NCBI GenBank assembly: GCA_938003575.1
Contig: CALKYG010000010.1
Span: forward strand, 1 to 7,528
Direction of reading: 5' to 3'
Length of the DNA stretch: 7,528 bases
From: an uncultured Alphaproteobacteria bacterium
GTDB taxonomy: Bacteria; Pseudomonadota; Alphaproteobacteria; Caulobacterales; Parvularculaceae
A program made the translations under genes and the position numbers. Positions 1 to 5,484 of the stretch are shown here, piece after piece; position 1 is the first letter of the stretch; every line of letters starts with the position of its first letter. The notes below the pieces were generated by a model that saw only the letters and a list, made by a program, of their open reading frames with translations, made no database searches and was not told the DNA's origin.

Positions 1-2
1 AT

Positions 3-116
3 CGCGAGGCCAATACGCTTTGCTCCAAGGCGCAGGATATGGGACTGAAGCGGATCGGACTCGAACTCAAGACAACGATCGATCAGATGCGCGAACAGGT
101 CCAGAATTTGGAATGA
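3..116 (+). CDS. yicC: YicC family protein, C-terminal fragment (cut by window start)
   Basis: Only the last 37 codons are present, read in the frame starting at base 3. The visible tail contains EANTLCSKAQD, then IGLELK and IDQMREQVQN. This is the strongly conserved C-terminus of the YicC/YloC family (DUF1732 region), a group linked to RNA turnover (E. coli YicC has been reported as an endoribonuclease). The TGA stop at 114-116 overlaps the ATG of the next gene at 113-115. The yicC-gmk order is common in Alphaproteobacteria, which supports both identities and suggests co-transcription with translational coupling. Family assignment is confident despite the short fragment; nothing can be said about the N-terminal part. 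Confidence 0.88.
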   Translation, partial: REANTLCSKAQDMGLKRIGLELKTTIDQMREQVQNLE

Positions 117-757
117 CCATGAATGTAGACGCCGTAAAGGTCGAACGCCGCGGCCTGATGTACGTGCTGTCGAGTCCTTCCGGGGCCGGCAAGACGACGC
201 TCGCGGAAAGGCTGTTGAAGGGCGATCCGCGCCTCAAGCTTTCCATTTCGGCGACTACGCGAAAGCCGCGTCCTGGCGAGATTGACGGCGAAGATTACTA
301 TTTTGTGTCGGAAAATGAATTTTTCCGTATGCGCGACAATAATGAATTTCTCGAATGGGCGAACGTATTCGGGAATTATTACGGCACCCCGCGGGCCAAA
401 GTGTTCGATCAATTGAAGGCCGGCAAGGATGTCTTGTTCGACATCGACTGGCAGGGCGCGCAGCAACTGGATGCGGTGGCCGGCGGCGACGTCGTGAAGG
501 TTTTCATTCTTCCGCCTTCACGGGACGAATTGGAACGGCGATTGCGGGCGCGCAACCAGGACCCTGAAGACGTGGTTCAGAGCCGCATGGCGAAAGCTGA
601 CGCCGAGATGTCTCACTGGGCTGAATACGACTATGTCATCATCAACTACGATCTCGACGAGTCAGAGCAGATGTTGCGGTCGATCCTGCTTGCGGAACGG
701 CTGCGCCGCCGCCGGCAGACCGGACTCGCCGCGATCGTTAAAACGATGATCCGGTGA
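113..757 (+). CDS. gmk: Guanylate kinase
   Basis: Cytosolic enzyme that phosphorylates GMP (and dGMP) to GDP with ATP, an essential step of guanine nucleotide synthesis. Counting from the ATG at 113 the protein has 214 residues, normal for the family. It shows the P-loop SSPSGAGKTT (residues 20-29), the GMP-binding stretch SATTRKPRPGE followed by DGEDYYF (46-64), FLEWANVFGNYYGTP (79-93), the DIDWQGAQQ segment (110-118), and the lid region with RRLRARNQD. The open frame extends upstream to base 20, but that part lies inside yicC and is not family-like, so I reject it. The ATG at 113 overlaps the yicC stop (ATGA). A second in-frame ATG at 119 is possible, but the only weak purine-rich site (around 96-100) fits 113 better. 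It ends at a TGA facing the stop of the opposite-strand gene. Confidence 0.96.
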   Translation: MTMNVDAVKVERRGLMYVLSSPSGAGKTTLAERLLKGDPRLKLSISATTRKPRPGEIDGEDYYFVSENEFFRMRDNNEFLEWANVFGNYYGTPRAKVFDQLKAGKDVLFDIDWQGAQQLDAVAGGDVVKVFILPPSRDELERRLRARNQDPEDVVQSRMAKADAEMSHWAEYDYVIINYDLDESEQMLRSILLAERLRRRRQTGLAAIVKTMIR

Positions 758-803
758 GACCTGACGAGTCGATCGCCTTGAGAGTCCGTGCGTCCTTTTT
801 CGG
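758..803. other. Convergent gap between gmk and the DUF533 gene, no clear terminator
   Basis: This 46-bp stretch separates two stop codons that face each other. It contains a short T-run (CCTTTTTC, about 793-801) that could end transcription leaving gmk, but I find no GC-rich hairpin directly before it. On the opposite strand there is no hairpin followed by a T-run either. An intrinsic terminator is therefore not supported; termination may be Rho-dependent or inefficient. Confidence 0.4.
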
Positions 804-1511
804 TCAGGCGAGCGCGCTGCTCCGGATCGAGCTCGATTCATCGGCGGATAGGCCGAGGCGATCTGCGAGTTTTGCAAGAAACTCGGTTTCGCGCTCATTC
901 AGGTCGCCGGCGGATATCACGGCCGCCGCATAGATTTCCGCGGCATGATGCGGCGTTTTCGCGGCGTTCGCCAGGAGGCGCAGCGTTTCTTCCTGCGGCG
1001 TCTCGCTGGTCAGCATGGCTCGTTCGTCCGGCGTGAGGTCGGCCTTTGAAAAGGCGCCGGACACAATCTTTTTCTCATGAGCATCAAGGACGCCGTCCGA
1101 ATAGGCGGCGGCGAGCATCGCGCGCACGACCGCAAGCGCAAACTCCGGATCGGAAGCGGGGTCAATCGGAAACCCCGCAGTCTCGGCCTCTCGCACCCGG
1201 TCTGCGCCGACAGACTTTCCGTTGCGCTCCATCCATGCCTTGTAAGCAAGAGCGCCCAGAGCCGCGACGGCGCCCGTTTGCGCGATATCGCCGATAAGCC
1301 GGCGTCCGCCCTTTGAACCGAGTATGCCGAGGAGGAGCAGCCCGCCGGCGCCGGCGGCGACCGTGCGCGCCGCCGGGTCGGTCTCCAGGCGCTCGCGAAT
1401 GTCCAATGCCGCCTTCTTGGCTTTCTCGACCTGTCCTGACGCGTCAATCTCCCGTGCGGCGAGTTCCGCCTGTCTCTGGAGATCAGCCAGTATTTTCCGT
1501 GCGTCGAGCAT
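804..1511 (-). CDS. DUF533 / TerB-like membrane-associated protein
   Basis: A 235-residue protein of the DUF533 type (the E. coli relative is YebE), exact function unknown. Residues 1-45 are charged and probably helical. Residues 50-65 (AAGAGGLLLLGILG) and about 72-92 are small-residue-rich hydrophobic stretches that probably insert in or lie on the inner membrane. From about residue 122 a helical TerB-like domain follows: VVRAMLAAAYSDGVLDAHEKKIV (with the D139-G140 and E146 pattern typical of TerB folds), then AEIYAAAVIS and ETEFLAKLADRLGL near the end. A minus-strand AGGA at 1518-1521 lies 6 nt before the ATG, supporting the start. It is the last gene of a minus-strand run, 67 bp after the DUF2959 gene, and converges on gmk with a 46-bp gap. 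TerB domains occur in tellurite/stress membrane complexes, but no other ter genes are visible, so a tellurite role is not supported. Confidence 0.82.
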   Translation of the reverse strand: MLDARKILADLQRQAELAAREIDASGQVEKAKKAALDIRERLETDPAARTVAAGAGGLLLLGILGSKGGRRLIGDIAQTGAVAALGALAYKAWMERNGKSVGADRVREAETAGFPIDPASDPEFALAVVRAMLAAAYSDGVLDAHEKKIVSGAFSKADLTPDERAMLTSETPQEETLRLLANAAKTPHHAAEIYAAAVISAGDLNERETEFLAKLADRLGLSADESSSIRSSALA

Positions 1512-1538
1512 TGGCCGTCCTGTCGCAGCTTCGGGCGA

Positions 1539-1566
1539 AATGTGGGCGCCCTGGAATTATTTTCAA
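1539..1566 (-). promoter_or_regulatory. Possible sigma-70 promoter for the DUF533 gene
   Basis: In the 67-bp gap before the DUF533 gene, the minus strand carries TTGAAA (1566-1561, five of six bases matching the -35 consensus), a 16-nt spacer, and CACATT (1544-1539, three of six matching the -10 consensus). The implied transcript start is about 20 nt before the ATG, leaving room for the AGGA ribosome site. The weak -10 makes this tentative. If real, the DUF533 gene can be expressed separately from the two genes upstream. Confidence 0.28.
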
Positions 1567-1578
1567 TCAGCTGCGCAC

Positions 1579-2214
1579 TTATTTCAGTGCGGCGAGATAG
1601 CCGTCTGTCTCTTCGAGAAGTATGCTGAGCGCAGCGTTTGCATCGTCGATCGCCGCGAGCGCGTTGGCGCGTTCAGACGCGCGCGCGTCCGCCGCCACGC
1701 CGCTCGTGGCGGCTCGACGAAGCGTCGTCACCTCCGCGTTGTGGAGACTGAGCGCGGTCGAAAGTCGAAGTTTAGAAGCATCATACGCCGCCTCAAAGTT
1801 CCGGCTTGCCGCTTTGACGGCGCCGAGCGCGGCCTCCGCGGCGAGATAGGATTCCCCGTCCGGCCTCATGAGCGCGAGTTCCGCCTCCTCCTTGATGAAA
1901 AAGCGGGAGGCGGCTGCTTTCGCATCTTCGACGGAAAGGCGAAGGTCCTGAGCAGCGACTGCCGCGTTCTGTCCCGTCGCGCGCGCCAGATCGAGCTGGC
2001 GTGCGAGCGGCGCGCCGTCGAGCCCCTGAACCGCCGAAAGCGCCGATTGCGCTTCATCGAACGCAGATTTTGTCCGCACTGTGTCGGTGCGAACGTCGGT
2101 GACGCGCTGGACGAGCGTCATCCTGGCGTCAACGCCGCGGCGCTCAAGCGAGTCGCTTACGGCGGTGGCGCAGCCGGAAAGCGCGATTAGCGTCGCCGCC
2201 AACATTTTTTTCAT
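1579..2214 (-). CDS. DUF2959-type lipoprotein
   Basis: Predicted 211-residue lipoprotein. The N-terminus MKKMLAATLIALSGC is a classic lipoprotein signal: two lysines, a hydrophobic core, and the lipobox LSGC with the lipidated Cys at residue 15. There is no Asp at +2 (Ala follows), so outer-membrane sorting by Lol is likely, by inference. The rest is Ala-rich and almost entirely helical, with long coiled-coil-like stretches: RMTLVQRVTDVRTDTVRTK, then the KSAFDEAQSALSAVQ segment, and a C-terminus rich in Ala, Glu and Asp ending YLAALK. This pattern and length match the DUF2959 family (function unknown). An in-frame GTG at 2217 precedes the ATG at 2214; both are reachable from the AGGAG at 2223-2227, and I prefer the ATG (8-nt spacing). 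It begins only 18 bp after the SMP-30-like gene, so co-transcription is likely. Confidence 0.82.
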   Translation of the reverse strand: MKKMLAATLIALSGCATAVSDSLERRGVDARMTLVQRVTDVRTDTVRTKSAFDEAQSALSAVQGLDGAPLARQLDLARATGQNAAVAAQDLRLSVEDAKAAASRFFIKEEAELALMRPDGESYLAAEAALGAVKAASRNFEAAYDASKLRLSTALSLHNAEVTTLRRAATSGVAADARASERANALAAIDDANAALSILLEETDGYLAALK

Positions 2215-2222
2215 CACGGCGT

Positions 2223-2227
2223 CTCCT
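2223..2227 (-). promoter_or_regulatory. Ribosome binding site of the DUF2959 lipoprotein gene
   Basis: The minus strand reads AGGAG here, 8 nt before the ATG at 2214 and 5 nt before the adjacent GTG at 2217. Spacing favours the ATG slightly but does not exclude the GTG; the two choices differ by one residue and do not affect the signal peptide. Confidence 0.7.
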
Positions 2228-2232
2228 GATTG

Positions 2233-3147
2233 TCAGCAATATGTTGCGAAATTGAGCGCGAGCCCTGGACGCGGCCAGCGCACTTTGGCGAGCCGGCCTG
2301 TTCCCGACAGGGTCACATATGCGTGGCGACGGTCGCGCCCGCCGAAACAGATATTGGTTGGAAAGAGGTCCGGGAACGGAATGTGCTCCGTCACACCGTG
2401 CGGCGTGATCGTCGTGACGCCGCCGTTGAGAAGCGTGGCGACGCAGATTGTTCCGTTTTCTTCGACCGCGAGCGAATCGAGAAACTGATAACCCGGGAGC
2501 GTCGCGACCGGCCGTCCCGGAATTGGAATGGCAGACGGAACAATTTCGCCGGGCGCCGCGAGATCAAACGCGAGAAGGCGACTGGAGAATGTGTCGGCGA
2601 CGTAAACGGTTTTCTCATCCGGCGACAGGCCGACGCCGTTCGCCGAAAAGATCGGAAACGCCGCTTCGATGATTTTTGATCCGTCCGGCCGGGCATAGTA
2701 AAGTCCGCCGATGTCCCGGCTTCGTCCCCGACCCTTGCCGTGATCGGTGAACCAGAACCCACCGCTCCTGTCGAAAACAATGTCATTCGGCCCGGAGAGC
2801 GGGTGTCCGCCGACTTCAGCATAGAGGGTTTCAACCTTCCCGGATTTGAGATCGACGGCCTGAATCGACCCGCCCTGATAGTCAGGAGGCGCGTCGCCCG
2901 AAATGGTCTGGCCCATCACCTCGGTCCACTCGAATCCGCCATTATTGCAGACATAAATACGGCCGTCCGGCCCCAACGCGGCGCCATTCGGACCGCCGGG
3001 CAACTCCGCAATCGTCTCCTTCGAGCCGTCGGCGAAAATGCGCGTCAGGCGCTCGCCCTTTATCTCGACAAGGATGATCGACCCGTCCGGCATGATCACG
3101 GGCCCCTCGGGAAATTGAAGCCCGTCCGCAATGATATCAATCTGCAT
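2233..3147 (-). CDS. SMP-30/gluconolactonase-like sugar lactonase family protein
   Basis: A 304-residue protein with no signal peptide, probably cytosolic, of the SMP-30/gluconolactonase/LRE-like six-bladed beta-propeller family. Members hydrolyse sugar lactones or other cyclic esters using one divalent metal. Family landmarks are visible: LQFPEGPV near the start with E14, GPNGAALGPDG (52-62), SGPNDIVFD (118-126), ANGVGLSPDEKTVYVADT (169-186) and DSLAVEENG (224-232). By comparison with human SMP-30, E14, N170 and D224 would be the metal ligands and N121 the substrate-contacting Asn; all are present, so the enzyme should be active. The Arg two residues before that Asn in human SMP-30 is not conserved (Gly119), which suggests a different substrate. 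AAGG at 3157-3160 lies 9 nt before the ATG. It is the first gene of the minus-strand run and diverges from lemA. No sugar-catabolic neighbours reveal the substrate. Confidence 0.9.
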   Translation of the reverse strand: MQIDIIADGLQFPEGPVIMPDGSIILVEIKGERLTRIFADGSKETIAELPGGPNGAALGPDGRIYVCNNGGFEWTEVMGQTISGDAPPDYQGGSIQAVDLKSGKVETLYAEVGGHPLSGPNDIVFDRSGGFWFTDHGKGRGRSRDIGGLYYARPDGSKIIEAAFPIFSANGVGLSPDEKTVYVADTFSSRLLAFDLAAPGEIVPSAIPIPGRPVATLPGYQFLDSLAVEENGTICVATLLNGGVTTITPHGVTEHIPFPDLFPTNICFGGRDRRHAYVTLSGTGRLAKVRWPRPGLALNFATYC

Positions 3148-3169
3148 CCAATTCAGCCTTCGCTTCGCA

Positions 3170-3198
3170 TTGCCGTGATCTGCGATGCAACCTACATT
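3170..3198 (+). promoter_or_regulatory. Candidate sigma-70 promoter for the lemA operon
   Basis: The 105-bp divergent region contains TTGCCG (3170-3175), a 17-nt spacer, and TACATT (3193-3198). Each box matches four of six consensus bases and the spacing is ideal. The implied transcript start near 3205 would give a leader of about 48 nt that holds a hairpin and the lemA ribosome site. For the divergent SMP-30-like gene I see no equally good promoter, only an isolated TTGCAT on the minus strand (3190-3185). Confidence 0.42.
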
Positions 3199-3212
3199 AC
3201 CACTCCCCAGGC

Positions 3213-3230
3213 GTCCGGCAATCGCCGGGC
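3213..3230 (+). promoter_or_regulatory. Hairpin in the lemA leader
   Basis: Bases 3213-3219 (GTCCGGC) pair with 3224-3230 (GCCGGGC): six Watson-Crick pairs, one G-U wobble, and a 4-nt loop AATC. It ends 11 nt before the AAGGAG of lemA and is not followed by a T-run, so it is not an intrinsic terminator. It could stabilise the operon mRNA or serve as a binding site, but a stem of this size also arises by chance in GC-rich DNA. Confidence 0.3.
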
Positions 3231-3252
3231 CGGCAACGTCTAAGGAGTATCA

Positions 3253-3816
3253 ATGTCAGGCATACTGGTTTTCCTGATCGTCGTCGTTCTCGTCGGCCTG
3301 TTCGTCATCGGCATTTATAACCGGATCGTCGGCCTCAATCAGCGCTGTGATCAGGCCTTCGCCGACATCGACGTTCAACTCCGCCAGCGGCATGATCTCA
3401 TCCCGAACCTCGTCGAGACCGTCAAAGGCTACGCGACGCATGAGCGTTCGACGCTCGACTCCGTCATTCAGGCGCGCAACGCCGCTTCCGCGGCGCACGG
3501 TCCCGCCGCGCAGGCGCAGGCGGAAGGCTTGCTCAACGCCGCGCTCGGCAAGCTGTTTGCGCTCGCCGAGGCTTATCCCGACCTCAAGGCGAACACGAAT
3601 TTCCTCGAATTGCAGCGGGAGCTCTCCGACGTCGAAAACAAGATCGCGGCGGCGCGCCGCTTCTTCAACAACTCAATTCAGGAATTCAATACTGCGATTC
3701 AGCAAATCCCCGGCAACTTCGTTGCACCGCTTGGCGGGTTCTCCAAGCGTGAATTTTTCGAAATTCCCGCCGAAAGCAGGGGCGCTGTTGAAGCGACGCC
3801 GAGCGTGAAGTTCTGA
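3253..3816 (+). CDS. lemA: LemA family protein
   Basis: A 187-residue membrane-anchored protein. Residues 4-22 form one transmembrane helix, followed by the LemA signature region YNRIVGLNQRCDQAFADIDV (22-41), QLRQRHDLIPNLVETVKGYA (42-61) and HERSTLDSVIQARNAA. The C-terminal part has the conserved RRFFNNSIQEFN (135-146), IPGNFVA and FFEIP motifs. The LemA fold is a helical bundle; its biochemical role is not established, but it is often encoded beside M48 proteases or TPM-domain proteins, which suggests an envelope or protease-associated role. AAGGAG at 3242-3247 lies 5 nt before the ATG, a strong ribosome site and the best one in the operon. The gene starts an apparent three-gene operon with the racemase-family gene 3 nt downstream. 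Confidence 0.95.
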   Translation: MSGILVFLIVVVLVGLFVIGIYNRIVGLNQRCDQAFADIDVQLRQRHDLIPNLVETVKGYATHERSTLDSVIQARNAASAAHGPAAQAQAEGLLNAALGKLFALAEAYPDLKANTNFLELQRELSDVENKIAAARRFFNNSIQEFNTAIQQIPGNFVAPLGGFSKREFFEIPAESRGAVEATPSVKF

Positions 3817-3819
3817 CGT

Positions 3820-4515
3820 GTGAAGAGAATAGGCCTCATCGGCGGCGTTTCGCCGGAGTCGACTGAAATTTATGTCCGCCTCTTCAACAGGGCGGCGCGT
3901 GCGCGATTAGGCGGCGAGCATTCAGCGGCTTTCGTCGTCTGGCACCTCGATTACGGCGTGATGATCGATCTTTATCGACGCTGCGACTGGCCCCGCTTTA
4001 TCGAGGAGGTTGTCAGGGCGGGGGAGGGGTTGAAGCGCGCCGGCGCCGATGCGCTGATGATCGGGTCAAATACGACGCACATTGCGGCGGAATCGCTTGG
4101 CGTTGCGACCGGCATTCCCGTCATCCATCTGCTGGACGCGCTGGCGGACGCCCTTCGCAGGAAGGGGTCTCGCCGGCCGTTGCTCCTCGGCACATCCGTG
4201 ACCATGACGGGCGGTTTCTATCGGGCGGCTCTCGCGCAGCGGTATGACGGCGACCCGTTGATTCCCGTAGAGCATGATCGGCGCATTATCGAACGCGTCA
4301 TCCTCGACGAATTGTGCCACGGCGTGGTCAAAGAGGAGTCGCGGCGCGCTCTTCTCGACGTCATCGCCGCCTATCCGGAAACGGATGGGGTCATCCTCGG
4401 CTGCACCGAGCTGTGCATGATCCTGTCGCCGGAACACGGCTCGAAACCCTTTTTCGATACGACGGCGCTGCACGCGGAAGCCGGGATGCGCGTCGCTTTC
4501 GGCGAGGGGCCTTGA
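3820..4515 (+). CDS. Aspartate/glutamate racemase family protein, first catalytic Cys replaced by Ser
   Basis: A 231-residue cytosolic protein of the PLP-independent aspartate/glutamate racemase (Asp/Glu/hydantoin racemase) family, closest in overall pattern to the E. coli YgeA type. Two half-domains are visible: the N-terminal MKRIGLIGGVSPESTEIYVR (1-20), LGGEHSA (30-36), then GADALMIGSNTTH (75-87), and in the C-terminal half LLGTSVTM (122-129), GVILGCTELCMI (190-201) and FDTTALHAEA. These enzymes use one acid/base residue from each half. The second, C195 in GCTE, is present; at the first, usually Cys in CNT (Thr in YgeA), this protein has S83. It may be an active variant with altered stereochemistry or substrate, or a non-racemase. 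Translation starts at GTG (3820), three bases after the lemA stop, because the conserved MKxIGLIGG begins exactly there; no strong ribosome site is seen, so coupling to lemA is likely. Confidence 0.88.
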   Translation: MKRIGLIGGVSPESTEIYVRLFNRAARARLGGEHSAAFVVWHLDYGVMIDLYRRCDWPRFIEEVVRAGEGLKRAGADALMIGSNTTHIAAESLGVATGIPVIHLLDALADALRRKGSRRPLLLGTSVTMTGGFYRAALAQRYDGDPLIPVEHDRRIIERVILDELCHGVVKEESRRALLDVIAAYPETDGVILGCTELCMILSPEHGSKPFFDTTALHAEAGMRVAFGEGP

Positions 4516-4518
4516 GCG

Positions 4519-5484
4519 ATGGGCGCATACGGCCTTCAGACGCATATCTGGAACAACAATCTGAAATCACTCCTTCTGCTTTCAGGTTTTCCGGTCTTGC
4601 TTCTGGTTTTGATGTTTGCGCTCAATGTCGGGTATGTCGGTCTCGCCTATAACGAATCGAGCGTCGGCGACGGACTTAGAATCGCACTGGAGAATATGAA
4701 CCGCACCTGGCCGTTCGCCGTCCTCGGCGCGGTCGTGTGGTTCGGGGTTGCGTGGCTTTCCCACCAGGCGCTGATCAATCTTTCAACCGGCGCGCGGCCG
4801 GTGACCCGCGCGGAGGCGCCCGACCTTTACAATACGCTTGAGAACCTCTGCATTTCCCGAGGGATTTCGACCCCAAAACTCCAAATGATCGACACGCCGG
4901 CGCTGAACGCCTTCGCGAGCGGAATTTCGGAGAAGACCTACGCGATCACGCTGACGCGCGGCATCGTTGAGGCGCTGGACAGGCATGAGCTTGAAGCGGT
5001 GATGGCGCATGAACTGACGCACATTCGAAACCGCGACGTTCGCCTTTTGATCGTCGCGGTGATCTTTGTCGGAATATTCTCGTTTTTCGGCGAGATGGTG
5101 TTCCGCAACGCCTTCAGAACGGGCGTGCGCATCGGCGGACACTCGTCAGGCCGGAAGGGCGACAGTCGCGGCGGCGGCGTTCTCATCCTGATTGCAATCA
5201 TTCTGGCGGCGATCGCCTATGTGCTGGCGATGGTGATCCGCTTCTCGCTGTCGCAAAAGCGCGAATACCTTGCAGACGCCGGCGCCGTGGATCTCACCAA
5301 GAATCCGGACGGCATGATCTCGGCGTTGAAGAAGATATCAGGACGATCGGCGATCGATGCGCCGGGAGAAGTGCGCCAGATGATGCTTGACAATACGGCG
5401 GGCATTTCCGGGCTTTTCGCGACCCATCCGTCGATCGAAAAGCGCATCGCCGTGCTTGAAGCCTATGCAGGCGGTCAGTCGTAA
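4519..5484 (+). CDS. M48 family (HtpX-like) membrane zinc metalloprotease
   Basis: A 321-residue inner-membrane protease. The zinc site is complete: HELTH at 164-168 (His164 and His168 bind zinc, Glu165 is catalytic) and the third ligand E249 in REYLADAGAV (248-257). Probable membrane segments lie at about 18-42, 64-84, 174-195 and 220-241, the arrangement of HtpX-like proteases with the active site on the cytosolic side. NAFASG (130-135) and THPSIEKRIAVLE near the C-terminus are also family motifs. HtpX enzymes degrade damaged or misfolded membrane proteins. A Gly/Ser-rich polar loop (206-220) separates the last two membrane segments. GAGGGG at 4504-4509 lies 9 nt before the ATG. It is 3 nt after the racemase-family gene and is the last gene of the lemA operon. 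I leave the symbol blank because the genome may hold a separate true htpX. Confidence 0.93.
   Translation: MGAYGLQTHIWNNNLKSLLLLSGFPVLLLVLMFALNVGYVGLAYNESSVGDGLRIALENMNRTWPFAVLGAVVWFGVAWLSHQALINLSTGARPVTRAEAPDLYNTLENLCISRGISTPKLQMIDTPALNAFASGISEKTYAITLTRGIVEALDRHELEAVMAHELTHIRNRDVRLLIVAVIFVGIFSFFGEMVFRNAFRTGVRIGGHSSGRKGDSRGGGVLILIAIILAAIAYVLAMVIRFSLSQKREYLADAGAVDLTKNPDGMISALKKISGRSAIDAPGEVRQMMLDNTAGISGLFATHPSIEKRIAVLEAYAGGQS

Noticed and set aside
20..112. Upstream extension of guanylate kinase from base 20
   Set aside because: These bases encode the conserved end of yicC in another frame, and the added residues do not resemble guanylate kinase. The start at 113 gives the normal length.
734..747. 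Inverted repeat ATCGT-TAAA-ACGAT near the end of gmk, considered as a terminator
   Set aside because: The stem is only 5 bp, AT-containing, lies inside the coding region and is not followed by a T-run.
804..1511. Tellurite-resistance locus based on the TerB-like domain
   Set aside because: No TerC, TerD, TerA or TerZ-type gene is nearby, and DUF533 proteins are widespread without any link to tellurite.
1544..1551. Perfect 8-bp palindrome GGGCGCCC before the DUF533 gene, considered as an operator
   Set aside because: It is short, made only of G and C, and occurs once; this is expected by chance in GC-rich DNA.
1324..2190. Long open frame on the + strand (288 codons) opposite the DUF533 and DUF2959 genes
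   Set aside because: It is Arg/Ala/Ser-rich with no recognisable motif and lies antisense to two genes with clear family features. High GC in third positions easily keeps such opposite frames open.
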